NCBI GenBank assembly: GCA_910586545.1
Contig: CAJUIQ010000009.1
Span: 1-58,219, forward strand
Length of the DNA: 58,219 bases
Source of the DNA: an uncultured Eubacteriales bacterium
Lineage (GTDB): Bacteria; Bacillota; Clostridia; Oscillospirales; CAG-272
Reading direction: 5' to 3'
Positions within the stretch are counted from its first letter, which is position 1, and every line of letters begins with the position of its first letter. The notes below the pieces were generated by a model, which was not told the origin of the DNA, did not search any database, and worked only from the letters and a program-made list of their open reading frames with translations. Positions 25,067 through 32,829 of this stretch are shown here, piece after piece. The translations under genes were made by a program, and so were the position numbers.

Positions 25067-25744
25067 TTATCCATTCTCCTGTGGCGGGAACAAAATATTT
25101 ATCACCACAGGTTCCATTTGTTCCCGGACACTGCCGATTACCGCCTCCACAGAACAGTTGGATTCAATATCGCCATAGCGCAATATCAATCCTCCCTGGA
25201 TAGGCGCTGCATCTTCGGCAAGTGTAAAATCTATCTTCTCAAAGGCAGGAGAAATCCGCTTTAAAAAGGTTTTTGCCGCCTTGATCACAAGAGGCCCCAG
25301 CTCCCGATCCGCCTCGCACAACAACAGTTCAAACCCTGTACGGTCCGCTTCTTCCTCGCCATATGTCTCTTGCAGATGCCGTACTCTCTCTAATCGCTCT
25401 GCCGCAGCGTCTGCCAGCAAATGCGCCAAAAAATCACAGTAATCCTCCCGGGACAGCTCATATAAGTATTTTTCCGCCTCTACAAAAGCTTTTGTCAATA
25501 TACCTACTTTAGCGGCAAGCAAAATTTCCCGTTTTTTCATATTGGCAGTGGAATCTGCTCGCGCTGCTGCAGCGTCCTTTTCCCGTTCCGCTCGAGTCCG
25601 CGCGGCTTCCACTACTGCGTCGGCACGCTGTATAGACTCCTTTTCAATCTGTTCGCATTCCTGTTGTGCCGCATTCCACGCCGCCTGGGCTTCATCCTGG
25701 GCCTGGGAAAGGATTTTGTCCAAAATTTTATCTAGATTATGCAT
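25067..25744 (-). CDS. ntpE: V-type ATP synthase subunit E
   Basis: Peripheral-stalk subunit E, 225 residues from MHNLDKILDKILSQAQDEAQ. The N-terminal half is a charged Ala/Glu/Arg-rich coiled coil that pairs with the G/H subunit; the C-terminal globular part (VIKAAKTFLKRISPAFEKID, GGLILRYGDIESNCSVEAVI) contacts the head. The chosen ATG at 25744 has only a weak GACGACGG site. An upstream extension to 25849 is unlikely because it overlaps subunit K. Confidence 0.9.
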   Translation of the reverse strand: MHNLDKILDKILSQAQDEAQAAWNAAQQECEQIEKESIQRADAVVEAARTRAEREKDAAAARADSTANMKKREILLAAKVGILTKAFVEAEKYLYELSREDYCDFLAHLLADAAAERLERVRHLQETYGEEEADRTGFELLLCEADRELGPLVIKAAKTFLKRISPAFEKIDFTLAEDAAPIQGGLILRYGDIESNCSVEAVIGSVREQMEPVVINILFPPQENG

Positions 25745-25811
25745 CCGTCGTCCATGCCTTTCTTTGCTTTTGCCCCAAATTCCAAGGCAAAGGCGTTCAC
25801 ATTTGAATATC

Positions 25812-26309
25812 TCACGGGTTAAAGAACAATATGGGGAGCATAGACACAAGGAGAGCGAAAATTGCGTAAGTTTCCACTAACGCCGCAGAGGTAATCGCCT
25901 TTACCACCTGACCGTCTCTGCGAGATACAAGTCCAATTCCTGCGGCGGCAACACGTCCCTGGGCAATACCAGAAAAATACCCCACAATTGCAATAGGAAG
26001 AGACGCAGCCAAAAGATACATGCCCTGTGCAAAATCGAGGACAACTTCTCCGCCGAACAAACCGATTTTCATTAGAATCAAAAACGCAGTAACCAAGCCG
26101 TAAATACCCTGCGTGCCGGGAAGCGCCTGCAGAAGCAAAGCCTGTCCAAATTTGGACGGATCATCCGCCAGCATACCGGAAGCTGCCTCCCCCACGATGC
26201 CGACACCCTTTGCACTGCCGATACAGGCAAAAGTGGCCGCTAAGGCGGCGCCTAAAAGCGCCAGGTTTTGTCCGGTAAAAATAGCCGTTAAAAATTCCGT
26301 AAATGTCAT
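25812..26309 (-). CDS. ntpK: V-type ATP synthase subunit K (rotor ring, Na+-type)
   Basis: Proteolipid of the membrane rotor, 165 residues made of two fused hairpins (four helices). The ion carboxylate is Glu146 in VETYAIFALL. Around it are the residues that bind Na+ in E. hirae NtpK: Leu63 and Thr66-Gln67 in LPGTQ, and Gln117 in SGIAQGRV. The Gln-to-Glu spacing is 29 residues, as in NtpK (Q110, E139). This suggests Na+ rather than H+ translocation. The gene lies between subunits I and E, in the NtpFIKECGABD order. Confidence 0.95.
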   Translation of the reverse strand: MTFTEFLTAIFTGQNLALLGAALAATFACIGSAKGVGIVGEAASGMLADDPSKFGQALLLQALPGTQGIYGLVTAFLILMKIGLFGGEVVLDFAQGMYLLAASLPIAIVGYFSGIAQGRVAAAGIGLVSRRDGQVVKAITSAALVETYAIFALLVSMLPILFFNP

Positions 26310-26328
26310 GATCCCTCTCCTTGTTCTT

Positions 26329-28263
26329 TTATTTGAAATTTACATACTTGCTTTTAGGTTCCAGCGGCGCAAAGGCTCGCCCGCCGGATTCATAAAACTT
26401 GCCAAAAAATTCGATATACTGTAGTCGGCTGGTATGGACGTATGTGCCTAGAATATTAACCAAAAAATTGATCACGTGACCAATCAGGAACACAATGATA
26501 AAGAGGATAATTCCACCTACGGTTAACCCGCCCATAGTACTGAGCAGATTCATGACACTGGCGATCACGGCAGAAGCCAGGCTGAGCGCCAATATTCTGG
26601 AATAGGACAGCAAGTCGGATAAATATCCCACAATATCGTACAGGCTCATAACGCCTTTTAGTACCCTCATAACTCCGTTTTTTTCATGACGCCCTTGAGT
26701 GCAGATCAGCATTAGAACGCCCAGTCCCGCCAGAATCGCTCCCACCATAGGCTGTACAAAATACACGCCGGCGCCGGCAAACAACATCAGCCAACTCCCC
26801 ACGTCTGCAATGGCGTCAAATACATATCCATCCCGCACCAAAATAATGAATTTAATGACAAATGCAGTCACCATATGCACCGCGCCAACACCAAGAGACA
26901 GCACTAACATCATGATTGGCTCCTCTACCATGTCAAACCAGACTGCCAGAGTCGGCGTGCTTTCCCTTCCGCCAAATCCTTCCATCACTGCATTGGGTAA
27001 GTCCCCAAAATAGCCACCGAACAAAATCCCGCCGATTATACAAGACGCTCCGCAAATCGCAAACATACGCAGAAATTGACGCATACTCTCCGACGGATGC
27101 AGCAATTTTAAAGCAGCCAGACATCCAAGCACCATAACAGCGCCATAACCAACATCAGCAAACATCAGGCCAAAAATAATGGTGTAAAAAACGGACATAA
27201 TCGCTGTAGGATCAAAACGGCCATACCGAGGCAGTGCATACATGGAAAGAACAGACTCAAAATTGCGTGCCGCAGCACGGTTAGAGAGCAGTACCGGCAC
27301 ATCCTCATCCGTCTTTGGCTCATCAAAACTGTAAGCAGCATCGTATTTTTCCAGCAATGCCCGCACCTTATCCTGCGCCTGAGAAGGGAGCCATCCGCTA
27401 ATAAGAATTGTTTTTTCTGTTTCGGCAGTCCTTCCCCTTGCGTAAAGTCTGTCCTGCCGGGTAAGAAAAATATCATGTAAAGACTTGATATCCGCCAGTT
27501 GTGTATCGGCCATTTGCTTTGCTGCCTTTTTCAGCTTCTCCAACTCCTGACGGAACGTCTCAATTTGCCGCATACAGCTTGCGGCAGCGCCGGCGGCATA
27601 CCCCCCTGCAGCAGATGCCCGTACCGGACAAACCGCAAATCCACCGGCAGCAAGGACTTTCCTCGCCTCATCAAAATCTTCCTTGTGGGCAACCAGCAAC
27701 AAAGCGCGAATCGTTTTATCTGTATAAATTTCTATAAGCTCATAGGCCAGGTCCGCCAGCTTCTTATCAATAGCTGCCATATCTGCGTTCAGCGGCAGCG
27801 TACCGCAAAGATAACATGTATAGGTAGTCCTGTCGCCGGGCAGAACAACGTCTTCCCCAATCCAAGGCTGATAGGCAGCATATTCCCCCTCCAATTGGAG
27901 GAGCTTTCCCTCAGTATAGGCAATTTTCTCAGCCAGGGTATTTGCCGCTGTCACCTCATCCATGGCTATCGTATCCAAGCCGCTGTCAAAATCATCGATA
28001 GAAGCTTCCATAGGCGGGTCAAATATAGTGTGCTTCCCCGTCTCATATGCTGCTAAAAATGCAATCGCCCGCCGGGTCGAGGCAATTCGGGACAAAAGTT
28101 CCCCCATTTCCTGTGATATATCTGCAACCGATACCGTCTGTACAGCAGCGAAATCATTTTCTGAAACTTCAACGCACTTGAGCTTTTGCAATTCGGTAAT
28201 AAGCCGCTGTGTATCCTTTTCCAGCGCAACGACAGACAGCTTTTTCATCTGTGCTACTGCCAT
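26329..28263 (-). CDS. ntpI: V-type ATP synthase subunit I
   Basis: The membrane stator, carrying the ion half-channels opposite the K ring, 644 residues. The first half is a soluble arm of coiled coils and small domains (MAVAQMKKLSVVALEKDTQR, VLLSNRAAARNFESVLSMYA). The second half has seven or eight helices, including YGAVMVLGCLAALKLLHPSE, GLGVLMLICTQGRHEKNGVM and the helix with SYSRILALSLASAVIASVMN bearing the essential Arg. It overlaps the end of the preceding gene by 10 bases. Confidence 0.95.
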   Translation of the reverse strand: MAVAQMKKLSVVALEKDTQRLITELQKLKCVEVSENDFAAVQTVSVADISQEMGELLSRIASTRRAIAFLAAYETGKHTIFDPPMEASIDDFDSGLDTIAMDEVTAANTLAEKIAYTEGKLLQLEGEYAAYQPWIGEDVVLPGDRTTYTCYLCGTLPLNADMAAIDKKLADLAYELIEIYTDKTIRALLLVAHKEDFDEARKVLAAGGFAVCPVRASAAGGYAAGAAASCMRQIETFRQELEKLKKAAKQMADTQLADIKSLHDIFLTRQDRLYARGRTAETEKTILISGWLPSQAQDKVRALLEKYDAAYSFDEPKTDEDVPVLLSNRAAARNFESVLSMYALPRYGRFDPTAIMSVFYTIIFGLMFADVGYGAVMVLGCLAALKLLHPSESMRQFLRMFAICGASCIIGGILFGGYFGDLPNAVMEGFGGRESTPTLAVWFDMVEEPIMMLVLSLGVGAVHMVTAFVIKFIILVRDGYVFDAIADVGSWLMLFAGAGVYFVQPMVGAILAGLGVLMLICTQGRHEKNGVMRVLKGVMSLYDIVGYLSDLLSYSRILALSLASAVIASVMNLLSTMGGLTVGGIILFIIVFLIGHVINFLVNILGTYVHTSRLQYIEFFGKFYESGGRAFAPLEPKSKYVNFK

Positions 28264-28574
28264 TTTTTAAAAATCTCCCGAATAATTTCGTTGACAGCAG
28301 CCTTCATATTCTCGTCAGCAGCCGCAACCATTCTTTTTGCCTGTCCACGTGCCTCTTCCCGGCTGGAATCCATGCGCATGTCATATATTTTTTTGTTTTC
28401 TGCCTCCGCATGCAAGGCAATCTGACGCGCTTGTAGCTGCGCCTCTTCCATTCTCGCAGAAGCGGCTGCTCTCGCTGCTTCAACGGAAGCAGCAGACTGA
28501 CGCACGGCGTCCGCTGTGATTTCCTGCGCACGCGCTTCTGCATCTTTAATTTTTTCTATCACTTCATTTTTCAC
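28254..28574 (-). CDS. ntpF: V-type ATP synthase peripheral-stalk subunit G/H
   Basis: Small coiled-coil protein of 106 residues, rich in Ala, Glu and Arg throughout (AEARAQEITADAVRQSAASV, ARGQAKRMVAAADENMKAAV). As the first gene of a V-type operon it is the subunit that forms the peripheral stalk with E (NtpF in Enterococcus, AhaH in archaea). Translation starts at GTG 28574, about 10 bases after AAAGAGGAGAAAGG; an out-of-frame ATG just upstream is not used. Confidence 0.87.
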   Translation of the reverse strand: MKNEVIEKIKDAEARAQEITADAVRQSAASVEAARAAASARMEEAQLQARQIALHAEAENKKIYDMRMDSSREEARGQAKRMVAAADENMKAAVNEIIREIFKKWQ

Positions 28575-28645
28575 AGCGGTTCATCCTTTCTCCTCTTTGC
28601 GGCACAACTATAGCCATTTCCAGGCAACAAGGCTTGTCTGTGTTC

Positions 28646-28674
28646 ATTGTACCACAAGATTTGGAAATTTGCAA
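28646..28674 (-). promoter_or_regulatory. Promoter of the V-ATPase operon
   Basis: On the minus strand TTGCAA (28669-28674), 17 bases and TACAAT (28646-28651), about 70 bases before the first start codon. Confidence 0.78.
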
Positions 28675-28721
28675 CAAATAAAACTGGATTTAACAAGAAT
28701 TTTACATGCATTTTGTATAAA

Positions 28722-29117
28722 TCATTTCGTCCGCACTGCCGTTTTCGTTTTTTTGCGCTTTCGTATTTGAGGATGTGTATCCTGCTGCAAATCCAGCACA
28801 CCATCTCTCCACTTGTGTTCTATGCGAGCGCTCCCTACAGAGCGGCCGCGAATTCGCAGGCGCAGGTAAATTTCCACGTCAAAGCCATCTATCGTTTCAG
28901 CAATTCGATAATCCACATAATATTTACCGCCCGCCGGAAACGTATCCGCGCGGCAGTATTCCAGAACGCAGTCCTTCATATATTCATAAAAATCGGTCAT
29001 TCGCTGGGCATCAGCCCGCTCCCGTTTGCAGATTTTATCTGTACCCTCTCCGGGGACAAAGGCGGGATAACGCATCATAGCGCCCGCTTCCACACACTGT
29101 TTTGGTTCGGTCCTCAT
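28722..29117 (-). CDS. Uncharacterised protein of 131 residues
   Basis: I do not recognise this family. From MRTEPKQCVEAGAMMRYPAF at 29117 the protein has AFVPGEGTDKICKRERADAQ, then YEYMKDCVLEYCRADTFPAG, YYVDYRIAETIDGFDVEIYL, an RLRIRGRSVGSARIEHKWRD stretch and a Lys/Arg-rich tail. It has no signal peptide or membrane helix and is probably cytoplasmic. The frame is open further upstream to 29171, and a small frame with a good binding site begins at 29239. A single-base change near 29160 would join them, so the true start may be earlier. It lies upstream of the V-ATPase operon with its own terminator-free spacing. Confidence 0.55.
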   Translation of the reverse strand: MRTEPKQCVEAGAMMRYPAFVPGEGTDKICKRERADAQRMTDFYEYMKDCVLEYCRADTFPAGGKYYVDYRIAETIDGFDVEIYLRLRIRGRSVGSARIEHKWRDGVLDLQQDTHPQIRKRKKTKTAVRTK

Positions 29118-29151
29118 AGCAACGACCACGCCTTTCTTTAAATTTGTGACA

Positions 29152-29169
29152 GTTTCAAGATATTGAAAC
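29152..29169. promoter_or_regulatory. Inverted repeat upstream of 28722-29117
   Basis: GTTTCAA, four bases, TTGAAAC is a perfect 7-bp dyad some 35 bases before the start codon. It could be an operator; nothing else supports this. Confidence 0.3.
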
Positions 29170-29365
29170 ACGTCCTATTCAGACGCGGGGCACAAATTGG
29201 GTCTGAAAGCAGCCAAAGTTCCCTTTTGTCTTCCTTCATTTTCAGACTTTACCTCCGCCGGTATTAAAATACTCCTTTTTTATTTTATGCGGTTTTGTCT
29301 CGCAAGATGCTTAAATCCGGCAAATATGGCATGGTGAATATTGGATAAACAATATATGGACAAAT

Positions 29366-29394
29366 AAAAAAAGAGGGGCTTTGCCCCTCTTTTT
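29366..29394 (-). terminator. Terminator of the GH20 gene
   Basis: AAAAAAGAGGGGC, a 3-base loop and GCCCCTCTTTTTT form a strong stem with runs of T on both strands, directly at the GH20 stop codon. Confidence 0.88.
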
Positions 29395-31178
29395 TACACA
29401 TTCATACAGGAAATTTCCCGAACAAAATCAGCCACCAGTTCCAGTTGAGACTCCTTGTTGTCCCGCAGCCAAGCTGCGCGATACCCTACAAGCCACTCCT
29501 CAAACTGAGCCAAAATTTTCTCTCCATCCAGATATCCGTCTACTTTGTTAATCCGCAGGCACACCTGATTCATCAATTGAATCGCACGGCAAGCCAACAG
29601 CAGATCCACAAACCGCTCGTCTGTTTCAGATACGGAACGAATGGTATCCATCACACCGTCCAGAGTTTTGATGTTCTCAATGGCCTTTTCCGCATCCAGA
29701 GCCAGTTCTGTCTTTCTGCCCTCAACAGTGTTCGCACTGAACCAGTACATAAACTCCATCCAGTCGCAAGTCCGCTCACATCTTCCCATCGTGCGGATAA
29801 TGTCGATCATATTTACTTCATCAGAATCATAAAGGAGCGAGCTTGCTGCCTGCTCAAAAGCAGGGGTCAGCTGTCCATCCGCGTTCCATCCCTTTTCCGC
29901 GCCGATTACAACGCCGTACAAAGAACAGTTAAAGGAACAGATATTTCCAAAATCTCCCCAGTTGGTATTCAGCACACCAAGCGCGCCATATTTTGCGCCA
30001 TATTCTACAAGCTTTGTGATATTTCCCTCAGAACGGTCAAGCTCCTCTACAAAACGGTTCCAGCTGGAAGTGCCAGGACAGACAATCTGTTTCAGCTTTG
30101 CGTCTGCGAAAGCCTTTACCTTGTTTTCATCCGGATCCTTTTCATAGGTCCAGTTAAGCATAATGGTATCCGCAGGAATCTCGCTCATTTTATCCGGCTG
30201 CTCCAGCGCGATATCGCCCCACATCATAACCGTCTTGCCTCTGGATTTTACATGTGCGATAATCTTAGACAAGAACTTAAAGTATTCTTCGCCTGCGTCC
30301 TTACCGGCATTACGGCCACGGCAAAGGTCAAAGGTTTCATCGCAGCAGATATTGAAGCGATTAGAACGACACAATGGAATAAACTGATCAATCAGGCTTT
30401 TAATCAGTTCAATACTTTCGGGGTTGGATACATCAATTGTATGATGGCCCATTTTTTCAAGCCAATACACCTGTGTAGGCTTGTAATCCTCCAGTTCGCA
30501 CAGATGCCGGTACTTTTCACTTTGCAGCAGGTTGTACAGATGGCCAAAAGTAGCCAGAGACGGTACAAGCTCTATAAAATTGTCATAACAGTAGTCATCC
30601 AGTGCAATGATTTCTTCCGCAGTCAGCACGTCCTTTGCGGACATAACTCCGTCATATTCAACAAACTCGTAAGCATCCTCTACATACAACTGAAGATGAT
30701 TGATTTTATAGTATGCCAGCATGTCTGTAATGTGGCAAAGCTGCTTCAACGTAGGCACACGACCGCGCGTCACATCGTGATACAGTCCCCGTTCTTCAAA
30801 ATCCGGAGCATCCTCAATAGTACAGCAGGGAATGGTATCTCCATATTCATGAATAATTTGACGCAAGGTCTGCACTCCATAATATGCTCCCTGTGCACCC
30901 TGTCCCTTAATTTCAATGCCGTTTTCCAGCACAGACAAGGTGTATCCTTCGCCGCCGTCTCCATGGGAAATATAAATACCGCTCTCTGTACAGCCACAGC
31001 TGCTGGTTTTCATTCTTATGGGCGCGCCGGAAAGCTCTTCGATTTCGTTTTTCAAAGTTGTGGCAATCTTTACGATACGCCGGTCACTGTCCTCTGCAAT
31101 TCGCAAATCCCGAAGAGCGGACAATGTTAAGGTCCCTTTTTTCTCCTCAATGCTTGCAGGTGTTGGTATGATTTTCAT
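29394..31178 (-). CDS. Beta-N-acetylhexosaminidase, GH20 family
   Basis: Glycoside hydrolase family 20 enzyme of 594 residues, which removes terminal GlcNAc or GalNAc using the substrate's acetamido group. The N-terminal GH20b domain has GYTLSVLENGIEIKGQGAQG and YYGVQTLRQII. The catalytic TIM barrel starts at ERGLYHDVTRGRVPTLKQ, passes NHLQLYVEDAYEFVEYDG and reaches the catalytic Asp-Glu pair in ICCDETFDLCRGRN. No signal peptide is visible, so it probably acts inside the cell on imported oligosaccharides such as mucin or chitin fragments. The sugar importer at the window's left end is not adjacent. A promoter and a possible operator precede it. Confidence 0.93.
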   Translation of the reverse strand: MKIIPTPASIEEKKGTLTLSALRDLRIAEDSDRRIVKIATTLKNEIEELSGAPIRMKTSSCGCTESGIYISHGDGGEGYTLSVLENGIEIKGQGAQGAYYGVQTLRQIIHEYGDTIPCCTIEDAPDFEERGLYHDVTRGRVPTLKQLCHITDMLAYYKINHLQLYVEDAYEFVEYDGVMSAKDVLTAEEIIALDDYCYDNFIELVPSLATFGHLYNLLQSEKYRHLCELEDYKPTQVYWLEKMGHHTIDVSNPESIELIKSLIDQFIPLCRSNRFNICCDETFDLCRGRNAGKDAGEEYFKFLSKIIAHVKSRGKTVMMWGDIALEQPDKMSEIPADTIMLNWTYEKDPDENKVKAFADAKLKQIVCPGTSSWNRFVEELDRSEGNITKLVEYGAKYGALGVLNTNWGDFGNICSFNCSLYGVVIGAEKGWNADGQLTPAFEQAASSLLYDSDEVNMIDIIRTMGRCERTCDWMEFMYWFSANTVEGRKTELALDAEKAIENIKTLDGVMDTIRSVSETDERFVDLLLACRAIQLMNQVCLRINKVDGYLDGEKILAQFEEWLVGYRAAWLRDNKESQLELVADFVREISCMNV

Positions 31179-31206
31179 ATGTACATGCCTTTCTTTCTAT
31201 TTACTG

Positions 31207-31261
31207 TAACTTACTATATTACAAGTTAAATTATTATAGCCTGCCGTCGTCCGCATTGCAA
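31207..31261 (-). promoter_or_regulatory. Promoter and putative operator of the GH20 gene
   Basis: On the minus strand TTGCAA (31256-31261), 17 bases and TATAAT (31233-31238). Immediately downstream is a 22-base dyad with arms TAACTT and AAGTTA (31207-31228) around ACTATATTAC, covering the expected start of transcription. That is the position of a GntR- or LacI-type repressor site; no repressor gene is adjacent. Confidence 0.65.
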
Positions 31262-31295
31262 GGCTTTTTCCCAAAAAATTGTATTTTTTTCTAAT

Positions 31296-32693
31296 TTACA
31301 TTTGAATCTGAGAAATATCATACAAAGCCGCCTCACTGTACCGGGTTTCATAGCATTCGGAAAGCTCTTCCAGCTTTACATCCAACGCCTCCTGCTGCAG
31401 ATCCGCACGCACCCGGATCTGCCACTGCGGTTCTCCGTCTGCCAGCATATGAAGAATATATGCGCCCTCCGTGACAGCAATCACTGTAGTGTCGCCTGCC
31501 TGACGCGCCTCGTCAAATATCCAGTTTTCCAATTCCGCCGCAACGCGGCCCCGTTCTAAATTCAAAGAAGTATCTCCGCCATATTCCTGCATCAAAGTCT
31601 CAAACGCATTCTGGGCGTTCACTTCACTTTCCTTCTTCCATTGATCCAGTACCGCCTGCGCCTTATTTTTGGCAGTATCAATCCCCTCACCCTTTTCCGG
31701 TTCAAAGAGAATAAACTCCAAGTTTTTCACCGGTGTGATGTCCCGATAGAGTGTCTCTCCCAACGGTTCGCCGGTCGCCGGCAAAAGCATATATACAACT
31801 GTCTTTCCATCGTCTGTTTCTTCTGTATAAGTCTCAAAGGCCTTTCTCTCCGTGTCAAAGGCCCACTGGGAAAACGCTGTATCTTCCATATATCCGACGC
31901 GGCGCTTATATGCCGCCTCTATCTTTTCTTCCAAATCCTCTGCCGAAAGCGCTGGCGTCTCCTCCAACAGATGTGCACGCAGCAGCTGCACAAAGGCGTC
32001 CTCATTTTCTGCGTTTGCAAAATACTCTGCTTGCCGCGCAGGAACCGCCGCGTAAATCAACCCCACCATACTGTAGTTTTTACTATTCCTTGTGAAGTAA
32101 TCCTCCAAATCTTCTATAGTATATGTCTGTTCTTTTTCTAGCTTTTCCGTATACTGCGCCGCCAGCATCTGTAGATGGAGACACTTTTTTATAGTCATCT
32201 CGTTGACAGACTCTCCGAACAAGCTGTGCAGATAATACGCTGTGGAAGTATTATTTTGCACGGCAGCCGCGTCATAGCGAGCCAGGGTATCTTCAATCTT
32301 TTGCGTATTTTCTTCGGAAAGCTCCATTCCGTCCGCAAGCGCGGCTTCCCCTAAATAAAGCAGCTGCTGTACCTGCTTCAATGTCTGCGCAATCAGATAG
32401 TCAAACCAGCTGTGGGTGTCGGAATATTTTTGTTCCGACAGTGGTTTCGCGGTGTCCAAATGCATCTGCTCCAATCGGTCGGCATAGTTGCCTACAAAAG
32501 TTCTGTAATAGGAATTAAAAAAATATTCCATCATAGACTGTGAGACCGTATAGTTTTCCGTAGCTACGGCAATGGTATTGTTGATTTCCGTTTCTTCCTT
32601 TTTGGGGGGCTTGTCCGTGGCGGAGCAGCCTGCTAACAAGGAGGCTGCAAGTACCACCCCAAGCAGGACAGCTGTAATTTTACGGGTACTCAT
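31296..32693 (-). CDS. SurA-like lipoprotein, paralogue 2
   Basis: Exported lipoprotein of 465 residues (signal peptide MSTRKITAVLLGVVLAASLL, lipobox LLAGCS). The N-terminal part (YTVSQSMMEYFFNSYYRTFV, AKPLSEQKYSDTHSWFDYLI, LADGMELSEE) resembles the SurA/trigger-factor type helical chaperone domain. The C-terminal part ends with NWIFDEARQAGDTTVIAVTE and a short beta region, like the parvulin half of PrsA-type foldases, but no complete parvulin active site is evident. The neighbouring gene upstream encodes a paralogue. It probably assists folding of secreted proteins; that is inference. Confidence 0.7.
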   Translation of the reverse strand: MSTRKITAVLLGVVLAASLLAGCSATDKPPKKEETEINNTIAVATENYTVSQSMMEYFFNSYYRTFVGNYADRLEQMHLDTAKPLSEQKYSDTHSWFDYLIAQTLKQVQQLLYLGEAALADGMELSEENTQKIEDTLARYDAAAVQNNTSTAYYLHSLFGESVNEMTIKKCLHLQMLAAQYTEKLEKEQTYTIEDLEDYFTRNSKNYSMVGLIYAAVPARQAEYFANAENEDAFVQLLRAHLLEETPALSAEDLEEKIEAAYKRRVGYMEDTAFSQWAFDTERKAFETYTEETDDGKTVVYMLLPATGEPLGETLYRDITPVKNLEFILFEPEKGEGIDTAKNKAQAVLDQWKKESEVNAQNAFETLMQEYGGDTSLNLERGRVAAELENWIFDEARQAGDTTVIAVTEGAYILHMLADGEPQWQIRVRADLQQEALDVKLEELSECYETRYSEAALYDISQIQM

Positions 32694-32785
32694 TTTATCG
32701 CATACCTTTCTTTATTTTTATAACACATTTTTCACGATGTATGATACTATTTTGCTACAATTTATTATCTGGAACAGATAAAGAA

Positions 32786-32813
32786 CAAGGGAATCAGTGG
32801 CCTGATTCCCTTG
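32786..32813 (-). terminator. Terminator between the SurA-like paralogues
   Basis: CAAGGGAATCAG, 4-base loop and CTGATTCCCTTG form a 12-bp stem. On the minus strand it is followed by TTCTTTAT. It lies just after the stop codon of the upstream paralogue. Confidence 0.75.
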
Positions 32814-32829
32814 GTTTTACAAATAACAT

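Noticed and set aside
29445..31130. Plus-strand open frame of 561 codons opposite the GH20 gene
   Set aside because: It is antisense to a well-conserved enzyme, has no RBS and its translation has no recognisable domain. It arises from codon bias of the real gene.
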